Source: Lewinella sp. W8
Lineage (GTDB): Bacteria; Bacteroidota; Bacteroidia; Chitinophagales; Saprospiraceae
NCBI RefSeq assembly: GCF_004375085.3
Contig: NZ_SNAQ03000002.1
Span: 124,001-188,000, forward strand
Direction: 5' to 3'
Length of the DNA: 64,000 nt
Under the pieces are notes generated by a model, which was given only the letters and a program-made list of their open reading frames with translations, was not told where the DNA came from and made no database searches. The number at the start of each line of letters is the position of its first letter. Within the stretch, counting starts at the first letter, position 1. The position numbers and the translations under genes were made by a program. This document shows positions 26,393-35,244 of the stretch, in pieces.

Positions 26393-26821
26393 ATGATTCA
26401 ACCTTTTCACCTGGCCGTTCCGGTCGATGACCTCGAAAAAGCCCGTCACTTTTACGGTACCGTTTTGGGTTGCCCCGAAGGCCGGGAAGACACCGAATGG
26501 ATTGACTTTGACCTCTTCGGCCACCAGCTGGTCGCCCACCTTGCCCCAAAAAAAGAGGAGGAGGATCACCGCAACGAGGTGGACGGCAAGCACGTGCCGG
26601 TGCCGCACTTTGGCGTAGTCCTCGAGTGGAATCAGTTTGAAGCCTTCGCCGAACGGCTGCGGAGCCACGGCGTCCAGTTTGAAATCGAACCATACGTGCG
26701 CTTCACCGGCCTCCCCGGAGAGCAAAACACTATGTTTTTCTACGATCCGGCCGGCAACGCCCTGGAATTCAAGGCCTTCAAGGATATTTCGCGCCTGTTC
26801 GCCAAGCAGCTGAATGGGTAG
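26393..26821 (+). CDS. VOC-family (glyoxalase/dioxygenase-fold) protein
   Basis: The 142-residue protein shows two beta-alpha-beta-beta-beta modules with candidate metal ligands: FHLAVPVDDLEKARHFYGTV at the N-terminus (His5), PHFGVVLEW (His), and NALEFKAFK (Glu) near the C-terminus, plus the FFYDPAGNALEF hallmark. Enzymes of this fold include glyoxalase I, extradiol dioxygenases and resistance proteins; substrate cannot be assigned. A TACCTTTA box (26364-26371) lies about 20 bp before the ATG. It converges on the amidohydrolase gene. Confidence 0.85.
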   Translation: MIQPFHLAVPVDDLEKARHFYGTVLGCPEGREDTEWIDFDLFGHQLVAHLAPKKEEEDHRNEVDGKHVPVPHFGVVLEWNQFEAFAERLRSHGVQFEIEPYVRFTGLPGEQNTMFFYDPAGNALEFKAFKDISRLFAKQLNG

Positions 26822-27111
26822 ACGGCGCGGGGCGCCGAGGTTGGTTGCTGGTTGCTGGTTGTAACACCGGTTAGGAGGTGGACATCATATCAGCAGAGTC
26901 AAAAACGCGATGGCCAAGCCATCGCGGTCGGAATGGTTGACGCCCGGTGGGCGCGCAAAGTATTGCGCGCCTACTCCGATGCCCTGATGAGCGTTACGCT
27001 ACTTTTCTCAGTGCTTATCCTTAGCCTTCACCTTAGCCTCAACACCCACGACCAGCTTGCGGAGCAAACCGGTTCCGGAGTTCATTTCCGAACCTTAGCC
27101 TGGGCCTCAGC
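26822..27111. repeat. convergent intergenic region with REP-like tandem palindromes
   Basis: Begins with (GGTTGCT)n-like sequence right after the VOC stop. Two perfect 9-bp hairpins follow: CGCGATGGC/GCCATCGCG (26906-26926, 3-nt loop) and GGCGCGCAA/TTGCGCGCC (26950-26971, 4-nt loop), with GCCC/GGGC between them. A copy of the repeat shared with 6063-6095 sits at 27048-27081. No gene recognised. Confidence 0.65.
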
Positions 27112-28461
27112 CTACTTCACCCGCTTGCCGTGCTTCATGACCATATCCACGTCCTGGAGGAGGGCGATGTGGCGCAGGACGTCGCCCTTAACGGCAATGA
27201 TGTCGGCAAATTTGCCGGCGGAGATGGTGCCGTAGTCCCGGTCAACGCCCATCATTTTGGCGGGCCAGTAGGTGGCGGCCTTGATGGTGTACATGCTGGC
27301 GAAATCAAATTCGTTGGTCCAGACGTCCAGCTCATTCCAGGTACTCTGGCAGTGGAACTTCATCGGAATACCCGAGTCCGTACCGATCATCAGTACCACC
27401 CCGGCCTCCTTGAGCTGGGTGACCTTTCGCTGCAGGGTGGGCCGACGGATGGGGGTAAGCTGGAAGTAGGGTAACTGACCGGGCCGGTGGATGCTGGCGC
27501 GGATATCGTCAATGATGCTTTGCGGCAGGCCCTCGTGCCAGCAGTCGTTGTCGAGCGCTTCGGGGTTGTCCCGGGTGTACTCGTAGTTGTACAATCCCTC
27601 TACGGTGGGCGTCCAGTACAGGGGCCCCAGATTCATCTGCGCGGTGCGCTCCTTGATCATGTCCATCACGTCCGCCGGGTACTCCGGAGCGGAAGAGAGA
27701 CCAGTATGCTCGAAGCAGTCCACCCCGGCCTTCAGGCCGCGGCGGATTTCTTCGGGTCGGTGGCTGTGCGCCACTACGGTCAGGTTATGTCGGTGGGCTT
27801 CGTCCACTAGCGCCATGAAGGCGTCCATGGGAATGTGATCCTGATCCACCACTTTGATGCAATCCACGCCGGCCTCGGCCAGCTGCCGGACTTTACTTCT
27901 CGCCTCGGCCACCGACTGCACGCCCCAGCGGAAGGCCTCCGTCCCGGGATAGGGTTTGGCCTGGAGGAAAGGGCCGCTGACGTACAGCGTTGGGCCGGGC
28001 AATTCCCCGCTATTTACGCGGTCACGAACGGCCAGGGATTCCTTGAGGGGGCCGCCGAGGTCGCGGGCACTGGTGACGCCGGCCATCAATAGTTGCTTAG
28101 CCGAAGCGGGCATGATGATTTCCTCCAGGTAGGGCGGCATGACGGTATCCCAGTAGGCATAATCACTGTGGCCGTTGATCATCAGGTGCACGTGCATGTC
28201 CCACAGGCCGGGCAGCACGCTCATCCCCTCGGTGGAAATGATTTCCGCTCCGGCGGGGATCTCGACTTCCGCCCGGGTCCCCACTTCGGTGATCCGGTCA
28301 CCTTCGACGAGGACCACGCTGTTGCGCACGGGCGTGCCGCCGAAACCGTCAATCAGGGTTCCCCCGACGAGGGCCTTTACTCGTTGGGCGGATAGCGTGG
28401 ATGTGGGCGACAACGCGCAGGTGCAAAGTAGAGCGGAGAGGAGCAGAAGGCGGAGGAGCAT
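27112..28461 (-). CDS. exported amidohydrolase family protein
   Basis: A 449-residue metal-dependent hydrolase with an N-terminal signal peptide (MLLRLLLLSALLCTCALSP; LSAQ end). The imidazolonepropionase/prolidase-like amidohydrolase fold is evident: GGTLIDGFGGTPV, VLPGLWDMHVHLMI with the first metal His pair (about residue 90), GVTSARDLGG, VVAHSHRPEEI with the bridging region, CFEHTGL and IGTDSGIPMKFH with the late Asp. Likely hydrolyses C-N bonds of peptides or cyclic amides in the periplasm. Cysteines at the signal end allow a lipoprotein alternative. A repeat core (28416-28424) lies inside the signal-peptide coding part. Confidence 0.87.
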   Translation of the reverse strand: MLLRLLLLSALLCTCALSPTSTLSAQRVKALVGGTLIDGFGGTPVRNSVVLVEGDRITEVGTRAEVEIPAGAEIISTEGMSVLPGLWDMHVHLMINGHSDYAYWDTVMPPYLEEIIMPASAKQLLMAGVTSARDLGGPLKESLAVRDRVNSGELPGPTLYVSGPFLQAKPYPGTEAFRWGVQSVAEARSKVRQLAEAGVDCIKVVDQDHIPMDAFMALVDEAHRHNLTVVAHSHRPEEIRRGLKAGVDCFEHTGLSSAPEYPADVMDMIKERTAQMNLGPLYWTPTVEGLYNYEYTRDNPEALDNDCWHEGLPQSIIDDIRASIHRPGQLPYFQLTPIRRPTLQRKVTQLKEAGVVLMIGTDSGIPMKFHCQSTWNELDVWTNEFDFASMYTIKAATYWPAKMMGVDRDYGTISAGKFADIIAVKGDVLRHIALLQDVDMVMKHGKRVK

Positions 28462-28523
28462 GGTAGTGGAGGTAGTGGGTGGAGGAGGAAGTGGGGAGCG
28501 GGTAGCAGGTAGGGGGTAGTGGG
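28462..28523. repeat. degenerate purine-rich GGTAGTG simple sequence
   Basis: G/A-rich plus strand (GTAGTGG, GGAGGAGGAAG, GGTAGG units) fills the whole gap between the amidohydrolase start and the next minus-strand stop codon. It resembles slippage-derived sequence; no promoter box is obvious in it. Confidence 0.5.
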
Positions 28524-28805
28524 TTATTTGCTGCGGTAGAATTCCAGGAGGCGGCGGGAATTCCGGTGAGCGTAGAAGCGGGGTTCAACCCCGAAATCGT
28601 TGAGGTGAATGGAGGGGCGGGGGGAATCGTCCACGTACTTGGCCAGGAGTCCCGGGTCCACGTCCGGTGGTAACTGGGCGAGGAGTTTGGGCTTCACTTC
28701 ATCCCAGACTTCCCCGAGGTGGGGGCGGATGAGCCGGATGAAGTAAAGGTCGCTTCCCGGAGTCACCGGATCGTCCTGCGGAGAGGATTTTTTGTGGTTT
28801 GGCAT
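28524..28805 (-). CDS. small protein of unknown function
   Basis: From the ATG at 28805 (MPNHKKSSPQDDPVTPGS) the product is 93 residues with no signal peptide or membrane segment. A central part LYFIRLIRPHLGEVWDEV and a tail FYAHRNSRRLLEFYRSK are predicted helical. No family recognised. It is directly upstream of the amidohydrolase on the same strand and divergent from the DUF6435 gene, with 111 bp between the starts. Confidence 0.55.
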   Translation of the reverse strand: MPNHKKSSPQDDPVTPGSDLYFIRLIRPHLGEVWDEVKPKLLAQLPPDVDPGLLAKYVDDSPRPSIHLNDFGVEPRFYAHRNSRRLLEFYRSK

Positions 28806-28916
28806 GATCAATAGTTGGCGGGCAAAAAGGTGGTCCAAAGTAGTAAAATCCGTCGGAATACGGAGCACGCAAAACCTTCCTTCCCAAACACCGTTACCCA
28901 TTAAAATCAGTGCATC

Positions 28917-29102
28917 ATGTTTGGACTATTCAAAAAAGATCCCGTCAAGCAACTCGAAAAGGAACACAAACGCCTGCTGGAAGAAGCCATGCAGCTGCAG
29001 CGCGGTGGTGACATCAAGGGCTATGCGGCAAAATCCGCCGAGGCCGAGAAGGTGATGGATAAGATTGTGGAATTACAGGAGAAGAAGAAGAAGAAGAAGT
29101 AG
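28917..29102 (+). CDS. DUF6435 family small protein
   Basis: A 61-residue charged helical protein beginning MFGLFKKDPVKQLEKEH and containing RGGDIKGYAAKSAEAEKVM, which matches the small DUF6435 proteins found widely in marine bacteria. The tail is a run of six lysines encoded by AAG repeats. Function is unknown. The stop codon is followed immediately by a ten-unit tandem repeat. Confidence 0.75.
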   Translation: MFGLFKKDPVKQLEKEHKRLLEEAMQLQRGGDIKGYAAKSAEAEKVMDKIVELQEKKKKKK

Positions 29103-29182
29103 TCTGTTGGTCTGTTGGTCTGTTAGTCTGTTAGTCTGTTGGTCTGTTGGTCTGTTAGTCTGTTGGTCTGTTGGTCTGTTAG
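29103..29182 (+). repeat. ten tandem copies of TCTGTTRG
   Basis: Uninterrupted 8-bp units TCTGTTGG or TCTGTTAG from the base after the DUF6435 stop to 29182. The same unit forms an eight-copy array at 48719-48782. Confidence 0.9.
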
Positions 29183-29264
29183 ATAAGCGGTCAGCGGTTA
29201 ACTTAATCCTGGAACCTTGGTCCTAAATCCTTGATCCTGCAACCTTAATCCTCCCTCCTACCCC

Positions 29265-29411
29265 ATGGCGCATAAGAAACCTCATTTGCCGGAGAAAATT
29301 TGTCCCGTGTGTGGGCGGCCGTTTTCCTGGCGGAAAAAATGGGCGAAGGTTTGGGACGAGGTTAAGTATTGTTCCGAACGGTGTCGCCGTAACCGCAAGC
29401 AAGAAGCTTAG
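29265..29411 (+). CDS. DUF2256-like zinc-ribbon micro-protein
   Basis: A 48-residue ORF with ATG at 29265: it begins [20 protein letters not shown], followed by [20 protein letters not shown]. Two CxxC-type pairs (CPVC, CSERC) and the WRKKW core are characteristic of DUF2256 proteins. Presumably binds one zinc ion; role unknown. It lies 29 bp upstream of the oxidase subunit gene and could be cotranscribed. Confidence 0.8.
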   Translation: MAHKKPHLPEKICPVCGRPFSWRKKWAKVWDEVKYCSERCRRNRKQEA

Positions 29412-29440
29412 TATTCTTTCTCCCCCGTAAACAACCGTTG

Positions 29441-30085
29441 ATGTACAATCGTCCGCACGAAATTCCCAAAGTGGTTGATGAAACCGAAGACAACTTCGCG
29501 TTTCACCCGAAGAACGTTTACCTGACCCTGCTGCTATTTAGCCTTACGATGCTCTTTCTGGCCATGACGGCCGCCTTTGTGTACACCAGGATTCAGAGTG
29601 ACCTGCCGCCCATCAAGCTGCCTATCCTCTTCGTCCTGAATACCCTGATTCTGTTAGGGAGCAGTTACACCATGATCCAGGCCAAAAAAGCCTACCTGGC
29701 CGACAATACGGAGGCCTACCAGAAGATGCTTTGGTGGACGATGGGGCTTTCTTTCCTCTTCATGGGAATGCAGACCGTGGCCTGGTACCAGCTCTTTTCC
29801 GAGCAGATTTACATTACCACGGACAACTCCGCGGGCTACCTCTACGTCATCTCCGCCCTGCACTTCGCTCACGTCATCGGCGGACTACCCTTCCTGGGGC
29901 TGTTCATTTACCGGGCCCGCAAATACATGAAGGAGCCCGTTTCCGTGTTGGTGTATTTCTCCGACCCCGACAAGCGGCTCAACCTCCGGCTGCTGACCAT
30001 CTACTGGCACTTCCTGGACGGACTTTGGATTTACCTGATCCTCTTCTTCCTGGTCAACCAACTGATCTGGCAAATCTGGCCGTAG
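29441..30085 (+). CDS. heme-copper oxidase subunit III (cytochrome c oxidase type)
   Basis: The 214-residue product from the ATG at 29441 (MYNRPHEIPKVVDETEDN) has five to six membrane helices: LTLLLFSLTMLFLAMTAAF, LPILFVLNTLILLGSSY, TMGLSFLFMGMQTVAWYQL, LYVISALHFAHVIGGLPFL and the final HFLDGLWIYLILFFLV. The HFAHV and YWHFLDGLW motifs are typical of CoxC/CyoC. It assists the oxidase core and stabilises O2/proton delivery. No subunits I/II are nearby, so it is an orphan or second copy, or split from the main operon. Confidence 0.87.
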   Translation: MYNRPHEIPKVVDETEDNFAFHPKNVYLTLLLFSLTMLFLAMTAAFVYTRIQSDLPPIKLPILFVLNTLILLGSSYTMIQAKKAYLADNTEAYQKMLWWTMGLSFLFMGMQTVAWYQLFSEQIYITTDNSAGYLYVISALHFAHVIGGLPFLGLFIYRARKYMKEPVSVLVYFSDPDKRLNLRLLTIYWHFLDGLWIYLILFFLVNQLIWQIWP

Positions 30086-30109
30086 GCCAGGCCAGTCAGG
30101 AGTAGCCCG

Positions 30110-30151
30110 GCACCCGTACCGGCTGAGCCGAGTATTCCGCTACGCTCCACG
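30110..30151 (+). repeat. 42-bp dispersed repeat, copy 1
   Basis: Begins GCACCCGTACCGGCTGAGCC and matches 51148-51189 at 39 of 42 positions by eye. Its first bases resemble the GCACCTG core of the commoner repeat family. Confidence 0.8.
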
Positions 30152-30364
30152 CTTCGGCGCCCCGTTTAAAAAACCATTCTCCCGGAGAATCCTCCCCCGA
30201 ACGGTCGGGGCCATCTCCCGTCATTTTCGTGATTTTCCTCCCCGTGGGCATACCCTAGCGGCCGGACATTTCTCTCCATCATCGTTCCTTCGATTCCCGA
30301 AAACTTAAAACTCCCTTAAAAGGTAGGCCTTCCGGCCCGTGCGGGGTAACCCCATGCCGGTTTG

Positions 30365-30398
30365 TTGCGTTAGATACTACGGAATCGAAGTATCTTCG
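30365..30398 (+). promoter_or_regulatory. probable tamB promoter
   Basis: TTG (30365-30367), 23-bp spacer, TATCTTCG (30391-30398), one mismatch from TAnnTTTG. Leader would be only a few nucleotides before the ATG at 30409. Confidence 0.45.
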
Positions 30399-30408
30399 CC
30401 CCCTCGTA

Positions 30409-33400
30409 ATGAGTCAAGACAAGCAGGTTGACAAGGCGGTTAAAAAACAGCGGCTGAAGCGGCGATGGAGCCGGGGTCGCAAGGCCTTTGTCTGGCTCAT
30501 CACCATACTGGCCATTTTGGTGGGAGCGAGTCAGCTCCCCATCGTGCAACGGATGCTGGCGGACTACGTCACCCACCGGCTCTCGAACACCCTGGAAACC
30601 ACCGTCAAGGTTGATGAGGTATACATTTCCTGGCTCAACGAGTTGTCCCTGGACGGGCTGTTCATTGAAGACAAGTACGGAGATACGCTGCTTTACAGTC
30701 AGCACCTCGAGGCCGACTTCAGTTTTTGGGGTGGGTTGCAAATCAACGGCATCCTCATTTCCGGCACGCAGTTCAAAATTCGTCGGGACCTGGGGGATCC
30801 GGAAACGAACCTGAAGTCCGCCCTAGATCGTTTGTTTCCCCCGAAGGAGGAGAAGAGCAATCCGCTCAACCTCAAGCTGAACCGCCTTGATCTACGGGAC
30901 ATTTCCTTTGTTCAGTCCGATAGTGTCCGGGGGCAACGGTTTGACGTCACCCTGGAGTCGGGCGTCATCCGACTGGATGACCTCGACCTGCCCAACGGAT
31001 TGATTGCCATCGGGAAGGCCGAATTGCGGCGCCCCATTGTCCGACAAACCAGCATATCACCTAATCCGCTGGACAGTCTGCTCCTGGTCATTGATTCTAC
31101 CCTCGTCTCGCAGGCGGAGGATACCGCCTCCCTGCGATTTCAGGCCGAATCGTTTGAGATCATCGACGGCAGTTACATTCTGGACAACTTCCGCAAGGAC
31201 CCCATCGCCGCGGCGGACATTACCGCCGTGGACTTCGCCCGACTCGGAACCGAGAACGTTGACCTGGAACTGATTGACGCCTCCTTTGAGGATTACGAAC
31301 TCCGGGCGGCCCTGAAGCACCTGAGCCTGGAAGAAAAGTCCGGCTTCGTACTGGACCGGCTGAGCGTGGAGGACCTCAAAATCACCCCCACGGAATTACA
31401 GCTCTATGACCTGAAGCTGGTGACCGCCGAAAGCTCTCTTTCGGACAGCCTTCACTTCCGCTTCCGGAACGGATGGGACAGTTGGTCGGACTTCAACGAC
31501 GAAGTTCGGATGGACATCAAGGTCCAGGAAAGTGAAGTTGCCGTCCGGGACATCCTCTACTTCGCCCGTAACCTGAGATTTAACCAGTTTTTCCGCGATA
31601 ACCGTAACCGGACCATTCGGCTGGGGGGTAACATCCGCGGGCGGGTCAACAACCTGAGTGCCCGTGACGTGACCCTGGCCCTGGACGAACAGACCTACCT
31701 GGCCGGTGAGTTTTCGTCGCGTAATCTGGCCAAGAAAGGTTCCGAGGCCCTGAACCTCAAGCTGGACTACCTCAACACGGATATGTTCACCCTGCGGCGA
31801 CTGCTTACGGGCTTCGCTCCGCCACCGAACTTTGATCGCCTGGGGCGCTTGCGCTTCAGTGGCCGTTTTGATGGCTTCTTCACCGATTTTGCCGCGAAGG
31901 GTAACCTGGTCACGGACATCGGCGCCGCCGCGCTGGACATGAGCATGGACATCGGGAATGGTTCCGCCAATGCCGATTATCGGGGGGCGCTACAGCTCTC
32001 CAATTTCGACCTTGGTGCCTGGACCCAGAACCCCGATTTCGGGATCGTCAACTTCAACGGCGCCATCCGCAACGGCTCGGGGCTGGTGGCCGCTACGGCC
32101 ACCGCCGACCTGGAGGCCGTGATTCAGGATTTTACCTTCCGGGACTATACCTACCAAAACGCCCGCATCGATGGCCGGCTGGAAAACCGGTTTTTCAACG
32201 GAAGTTTTGACATCGAGGACGAGAACATTGACTTCAACTTCCTCGGAGAGCTCGACTTCCAGGACAGCATTCCGGTTTTTGACTTCGACGCTACCGTAGG
32301 CGAACTTGACCTTCAGGCCCTCAATCTGAGTAATCGCCCGATCACCCTATCGGGAAAAGTTGATCTGAACGTCATCAACACCGTCTTCAGTGAAATGGAG
32401 GGTCGGGTTGACCTCGACAGCTTCCGGGTATTGCTGGACACCGTGGCGATCGACATCGATAGCCTGTTGGCGTACTCCGTATTCGACGAGGAGGGGCAGA
32501 AAATCGTGAAACTGGAAAGTGACATTGCGCGTGGGGAGGTGGTCGGTAGTTTTGATTTGGATGACCTGACGACGAGCGTTACCCGCTACCTGCGGACCTA
32601 TTACCCGGGCTGGGCCCGGCGCCTGAACCTGAAGGCTCCGCGCAACATTCCTCCCCCCAACCGCTTCAGCTTTGACCTGACCATCATTGACTCCAAGGGA
32701 CTGAACCGGCTCCTGGCGCCCAAGCTCGGCCCGCTGGTGGACGTTCAGCTGATTGGTAGCTACGATGGATTTACGGATCAGTTACGGGCGGAACTGCTGG
32801 CGCCCAGCTTTTCCTTCGACAACTTTGAGTTTCGGGATTTAATCCTCCGCACCAAGGGAGAACGGGAAGAGGGCGAACTCGATATTCTCATTGATTCTAC
32901 CCTCGTCAACGGACGCCCCCTGCTGAATCAACTTACGCTCCTGAGCCTGATTACGCAGGATACGGTGCAGTTTGGCCTGACCTACGGTGGAGAGGAGGAC
33001 AATATCCTCCTGAGTAAGGTGAACCTGAACGGTAATTTATTCCTTCCGGACTCCACCAACTTTGAGTTGAGCTTTGATGAGTCCCTACTCGTGCTCTTTC
33101 AGGAACAGTGGGAAATCCGGCCGGACAATTACATCACCTTCGGTCCGCAGTTCATCGACACCCGAAACTTCGCCCTGAGCAGTGGCAACCGTAGGATTCG
33201 GCTCAACAAGCGGGGCCGGAATGGCCTCAACCTGGACTTCATCAACATGAACCTGGGGCTCATCGACTCCGTATGGAATTACCAGCCGTTGGATTTCAGC
33301 GGCGAGGTAGACGTCTACGCTTCGGTGGACGACGTCTTCCTGCTGGAGGGACTGAACGCGGAGGTCCGTTCGGACACTTTCCTCATGAACGGCGAAGATT

Positions 33401-35244
33401 ACGGGTACCTCCGGATGGACCTTCGCACCCCCAACCCACGGGGGCAGCTGACGGCCTTCATGAACCTCAACCGGGATACGGCCCAGCTCATCGCGGAGGC
33501 CACCTTTAACCTGGCCGATCTCGTCCCCAATGACCCCCTACCCCGCCAGCGTAAGAACTACCTTGACATGAGCATCAACATCAACGGCTATCCGTTGGAG
33601 TTGGCCAAATACTGGGTAGGAGGCTCCGTATCCGACATTGCGGGAGAGTTCAGTGCACGGATGAACGTGGTCGGGCCAACGAAAAAACTGGACGTTGACG
33701 GATACATCGACGCCACGGCGGGAGCCTTTACCATTGATTACCTGCAAACCCGGTATCGCTTCTACCAGAGCCGGGTAAACATTGACAACAAACTCTTTGA
33801 CCTGACGGGCACCACGCTCATTGACCGCCTCGGCAACCAGGCGTCCCTGAGCGGTGGCGTGACCCATGACCGACTGAAAAATCTCGGGCTCAACGCCCGC
33901 ATCGATACCGACCGATTCCTGGCGCTGGAACTGGCTCCCGGAGAGAATCCGAACTTCTACGGCCGGGCCGTCGGCAACGGCAGCGTCTTCTTCACCGGAG
34001 ATTTCCGGCAGCCGGACATCTACGTCCGTGCCACTGTCGGACGCGACAGTCGCCTCTCCATCCCGGTTGATTACGGTAGTGAGGCCGGACCGATCGATAA
34101 TGTTCGCTTCGTAAACCGGAGTATTTACACCGAAGAAGAGCCCAATACGGTTGCGGAAGAGCCCACCGGCGTCAGCCTGGAGTTGGAGCTGGAGGTGACC
34201 GAAGAAGCGGTGGGTGAGATCATTTTTGACGAAGAAGTCGGTGACATTTTGCGGGGCCAGGGCAACGGTGACCTGACCCTGCGGATTCCCCGAGACGGAG
34301 ACCTCCAAATGTTTGGCACCTACACCATCACGGAGGGAGACTACCTCTTTACTTTCTACCGGGTAGTGAACAAGGAATTCACCGTACGCCCGGGCGGAAC
34401 GGTGACCTGGGAGGGCAACCCCTTTGAGGCCCGCATTGACATCCGGGCGGATTACGAAAACCTGAGTACGCCAATCCTGAATTTCATTCAGGAATACCTC
34501 ATCACGGACGCAAATTCCAACCTCACCACCCTCGCCAGTCAGCCCACTGAGGTGGATTTGATCCTGGAGTTATCGGGCATTCTGACCCAACCAAACATCA
34601 GCTTCGACATTTCTTTCCCGGAGCTCGACGGCCAGCTGGAAAGCTACGCCAACAACAAGCGGCGCTTACTGCTGCTCGACCAGAACGAATTGAACCGCCA
34701 GGTCTTCGGACTCATCGTCGTCGGGCAATTTCTCCCGTCCGACCTGTCCTTTAACGGATCGGACGTTGCCGTCAATACTGTCAGCGAATGGCTGTCCAAC
34801 TACCTGAGCCTCCTGTTCAATGACCTGCTCAAGGATGCCTTCGGGGAAGACGCCTTCATCTCCTCCTTCGAATTTGACTTTGCCTACAACAGTTACCGCA
34901 ATACCGGGCTGGACGAGAACACCGACGGTCGTAGCCAGGCCGTAGAATTTTCTTTCCGGCGCGACTTTAACAACCGCTGGACCCTGCGCGGAGACGTGAA
35001 CTGGCTGGACAATAATCTGACCCCCGAGGGGGCTTCCGGAGCCTTCGTGGGGAATGACCTCATCATTGAATACGTCCTCAATGATGCCCGTTCTCTCAAG
35101 CTGCGGTTTTACCAGCGTTTCAAGCCGGACGTAGCCAGTAGTGCCCGCCTGGAAATTGGCACGGGCTTGTCCTGGCGGAGGGAATTTGACTCCCTGAAAG
35201 AACTGTTCCGGGGGCTGAAGGAGGACGTTAACGAAAATAATTAA
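30409..35244 (+). CDS. tamB: TamB-family translocation and assembly module protein
   Basis: A 1611-residue AsmA/TamB-type envelope protein, thought to bridge the two membranes and to move lipids or assist outer-membrane protein assembly. It has a basic N-terminus, one membrane span (about 27-46, AFVWLITILAILVGA), a very long run of repeated beta-strand segments, and the C-terminal DUF490 region with YTITEGDYLFTFYRVVNKEF and GGTVTWEGNPFEARIDIRA (about 1300-1340). The Bacteroidota form is longer than E. coli TamB. No BamA-like TamA partner lies nearby. Its stop overlaps by 4 bp the convergent stop of the next gene. Confidence 0.9.
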   Translation: MSQDKQVDKAVKKQRLKRRWSRGRKAFVWLITILAILVGASQLPIVQRMLADYVTHRLSNTLETTVKVDEVYISWLNELSLDGLFIEDKYGDTLLYSQHLEADFSFWGGLQINGILISGTQFKIRRDLGDPETNLKSALDRLFPPKEEKSNPLNLKLNRLDLRDISFVQSDSVRGQRFDVTLESGVIRLDDLDLPNGLIAIGKAELRRPIVRQTSISPNPLDSLLLVIDSTLVSQAEDTASLRFQAESFEIIDGSYILDNFRKDPIAAADITAVDFARLGTENVDLELIDASFEDYELRAALKHLSLEEKSGFVLDRLSVEDLKITPTELQLYDLKLVTAESSLSDSLHFRFRNGWDSWSDFNDEVRMDIKVQESEVAVRDILYFARNLRFNQFFRDNRNRTIRLGGNIRGRVNNLSARDVTLALDEQTYLAGEFSSRNLAKKGSEALNLKLDYLNTDMFTLRRLLTGFAPPPNFDRLGRLRFSGRFDGFFTDFAAKGNLVTDIGAAALDMSMDIGNGSANADYRGALQLSNFDLGAWTQNPDFGIVNFNGAIRNGSGLVAATATADLEAVIQDFTFRDYTYQNARIDGRLENRFFNGSFDIEDENIDFNFLGELDFQDSIPVFDFDATVGELDLQALNLSNRPITLSGKVDLNVINTVFSEMEGRVDLDSFRVLLDTVAIDIDSLLAYSVFDEEGQKIVKLESDIARGEVVGSFDLDDLTTSVTRYLRTYYPGWARRLNLKAPRNIPPPNRFSFDLTIIDSKGLNRLLAPKLGPLVDVQLIGSYDGFTDQLRAELLAPSFSFDNFEFRDLILRTKGEREEGELDILIDSTLVNGRPLLNQLTLLSLITQDTVQFGLTYGGEEDNILLSKVNLNGNLFLPDSTNFELSFDESLLVLFQEQWEIRPDNYITFGPQFIDTRNFALSSGNRRIRLNKRGRNGLNLDFINMNLGLIDSVWNYQPLDFSGEVDVYASVDDVFLLEGLNAEVRSDTFLMNGEDYGYLRMDLRTPNPRGQLTAFMNLNRDTAQLIAEATFNLADLVPNDPLPRQRKNYLDMSININGYPLELAKYWVGGSVSDIAGEFSARMNVVGPTKKLDVDGYIDATAGAFTIDYLQTRYRFYQSRVNIDNKLFDLTGTTLIDRLGNQASLSGGVTHDRLKNLGLNARIDTDRFLALELAPGENPNFYGRAVGNGSVFFTGDFRQPDIYVRATVGRDSRLSIPVDYGSEAGPIDNVRFVNRSIYTEEEPNTVAEEPTGVSLELELEVTEEAVGEIIFDEEVGDILRGQGNGDLTLRIPRDGDLQMFGTYTITEGDYLFTFYRVVNKEFTVRPGGTVTWEGNPFEARIDIRADYENLSTPILNFIQEYLITDANSNLTTLASQPTEVDLILELSGILTQPNISFDISFPELDGQLESYANNKRRLLLLDQNELNRQVFGLIVVGQFLPSDLSFNGSDVAVNTVSEWLSNYLSLLFNDLLKDAFGEDAFISSFEFDFAYNSYRNTGLDENTDGRSQAVEFSFRRDFNNRWTLRGDVNWLDNNLTPEGASGAFVGNDLIIEYVLNDARSLKLRFYQRFKPDVASSARLEIGTGLSWRREFDSLKELFRGLKEDVNENN

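Larger units (their letters stand above)
30086..30408. other. 323-bp intergenic region with a dispersed repeat copy and the tamB promoter
   Basis: Contains one copy (30110-30151) of a 42-bp repeat whose partner is at 51148-51189, other GC-rich sequence, and the tamB promoter elements. No gene recognised. Confidence 0.6.

Noticed and set aside
29103-29182. Possible CRISPR array
   Set aside because: The 8-bp units are directly contiguous with no spacers and there are no cas genes; it is a simple tandem repeat.
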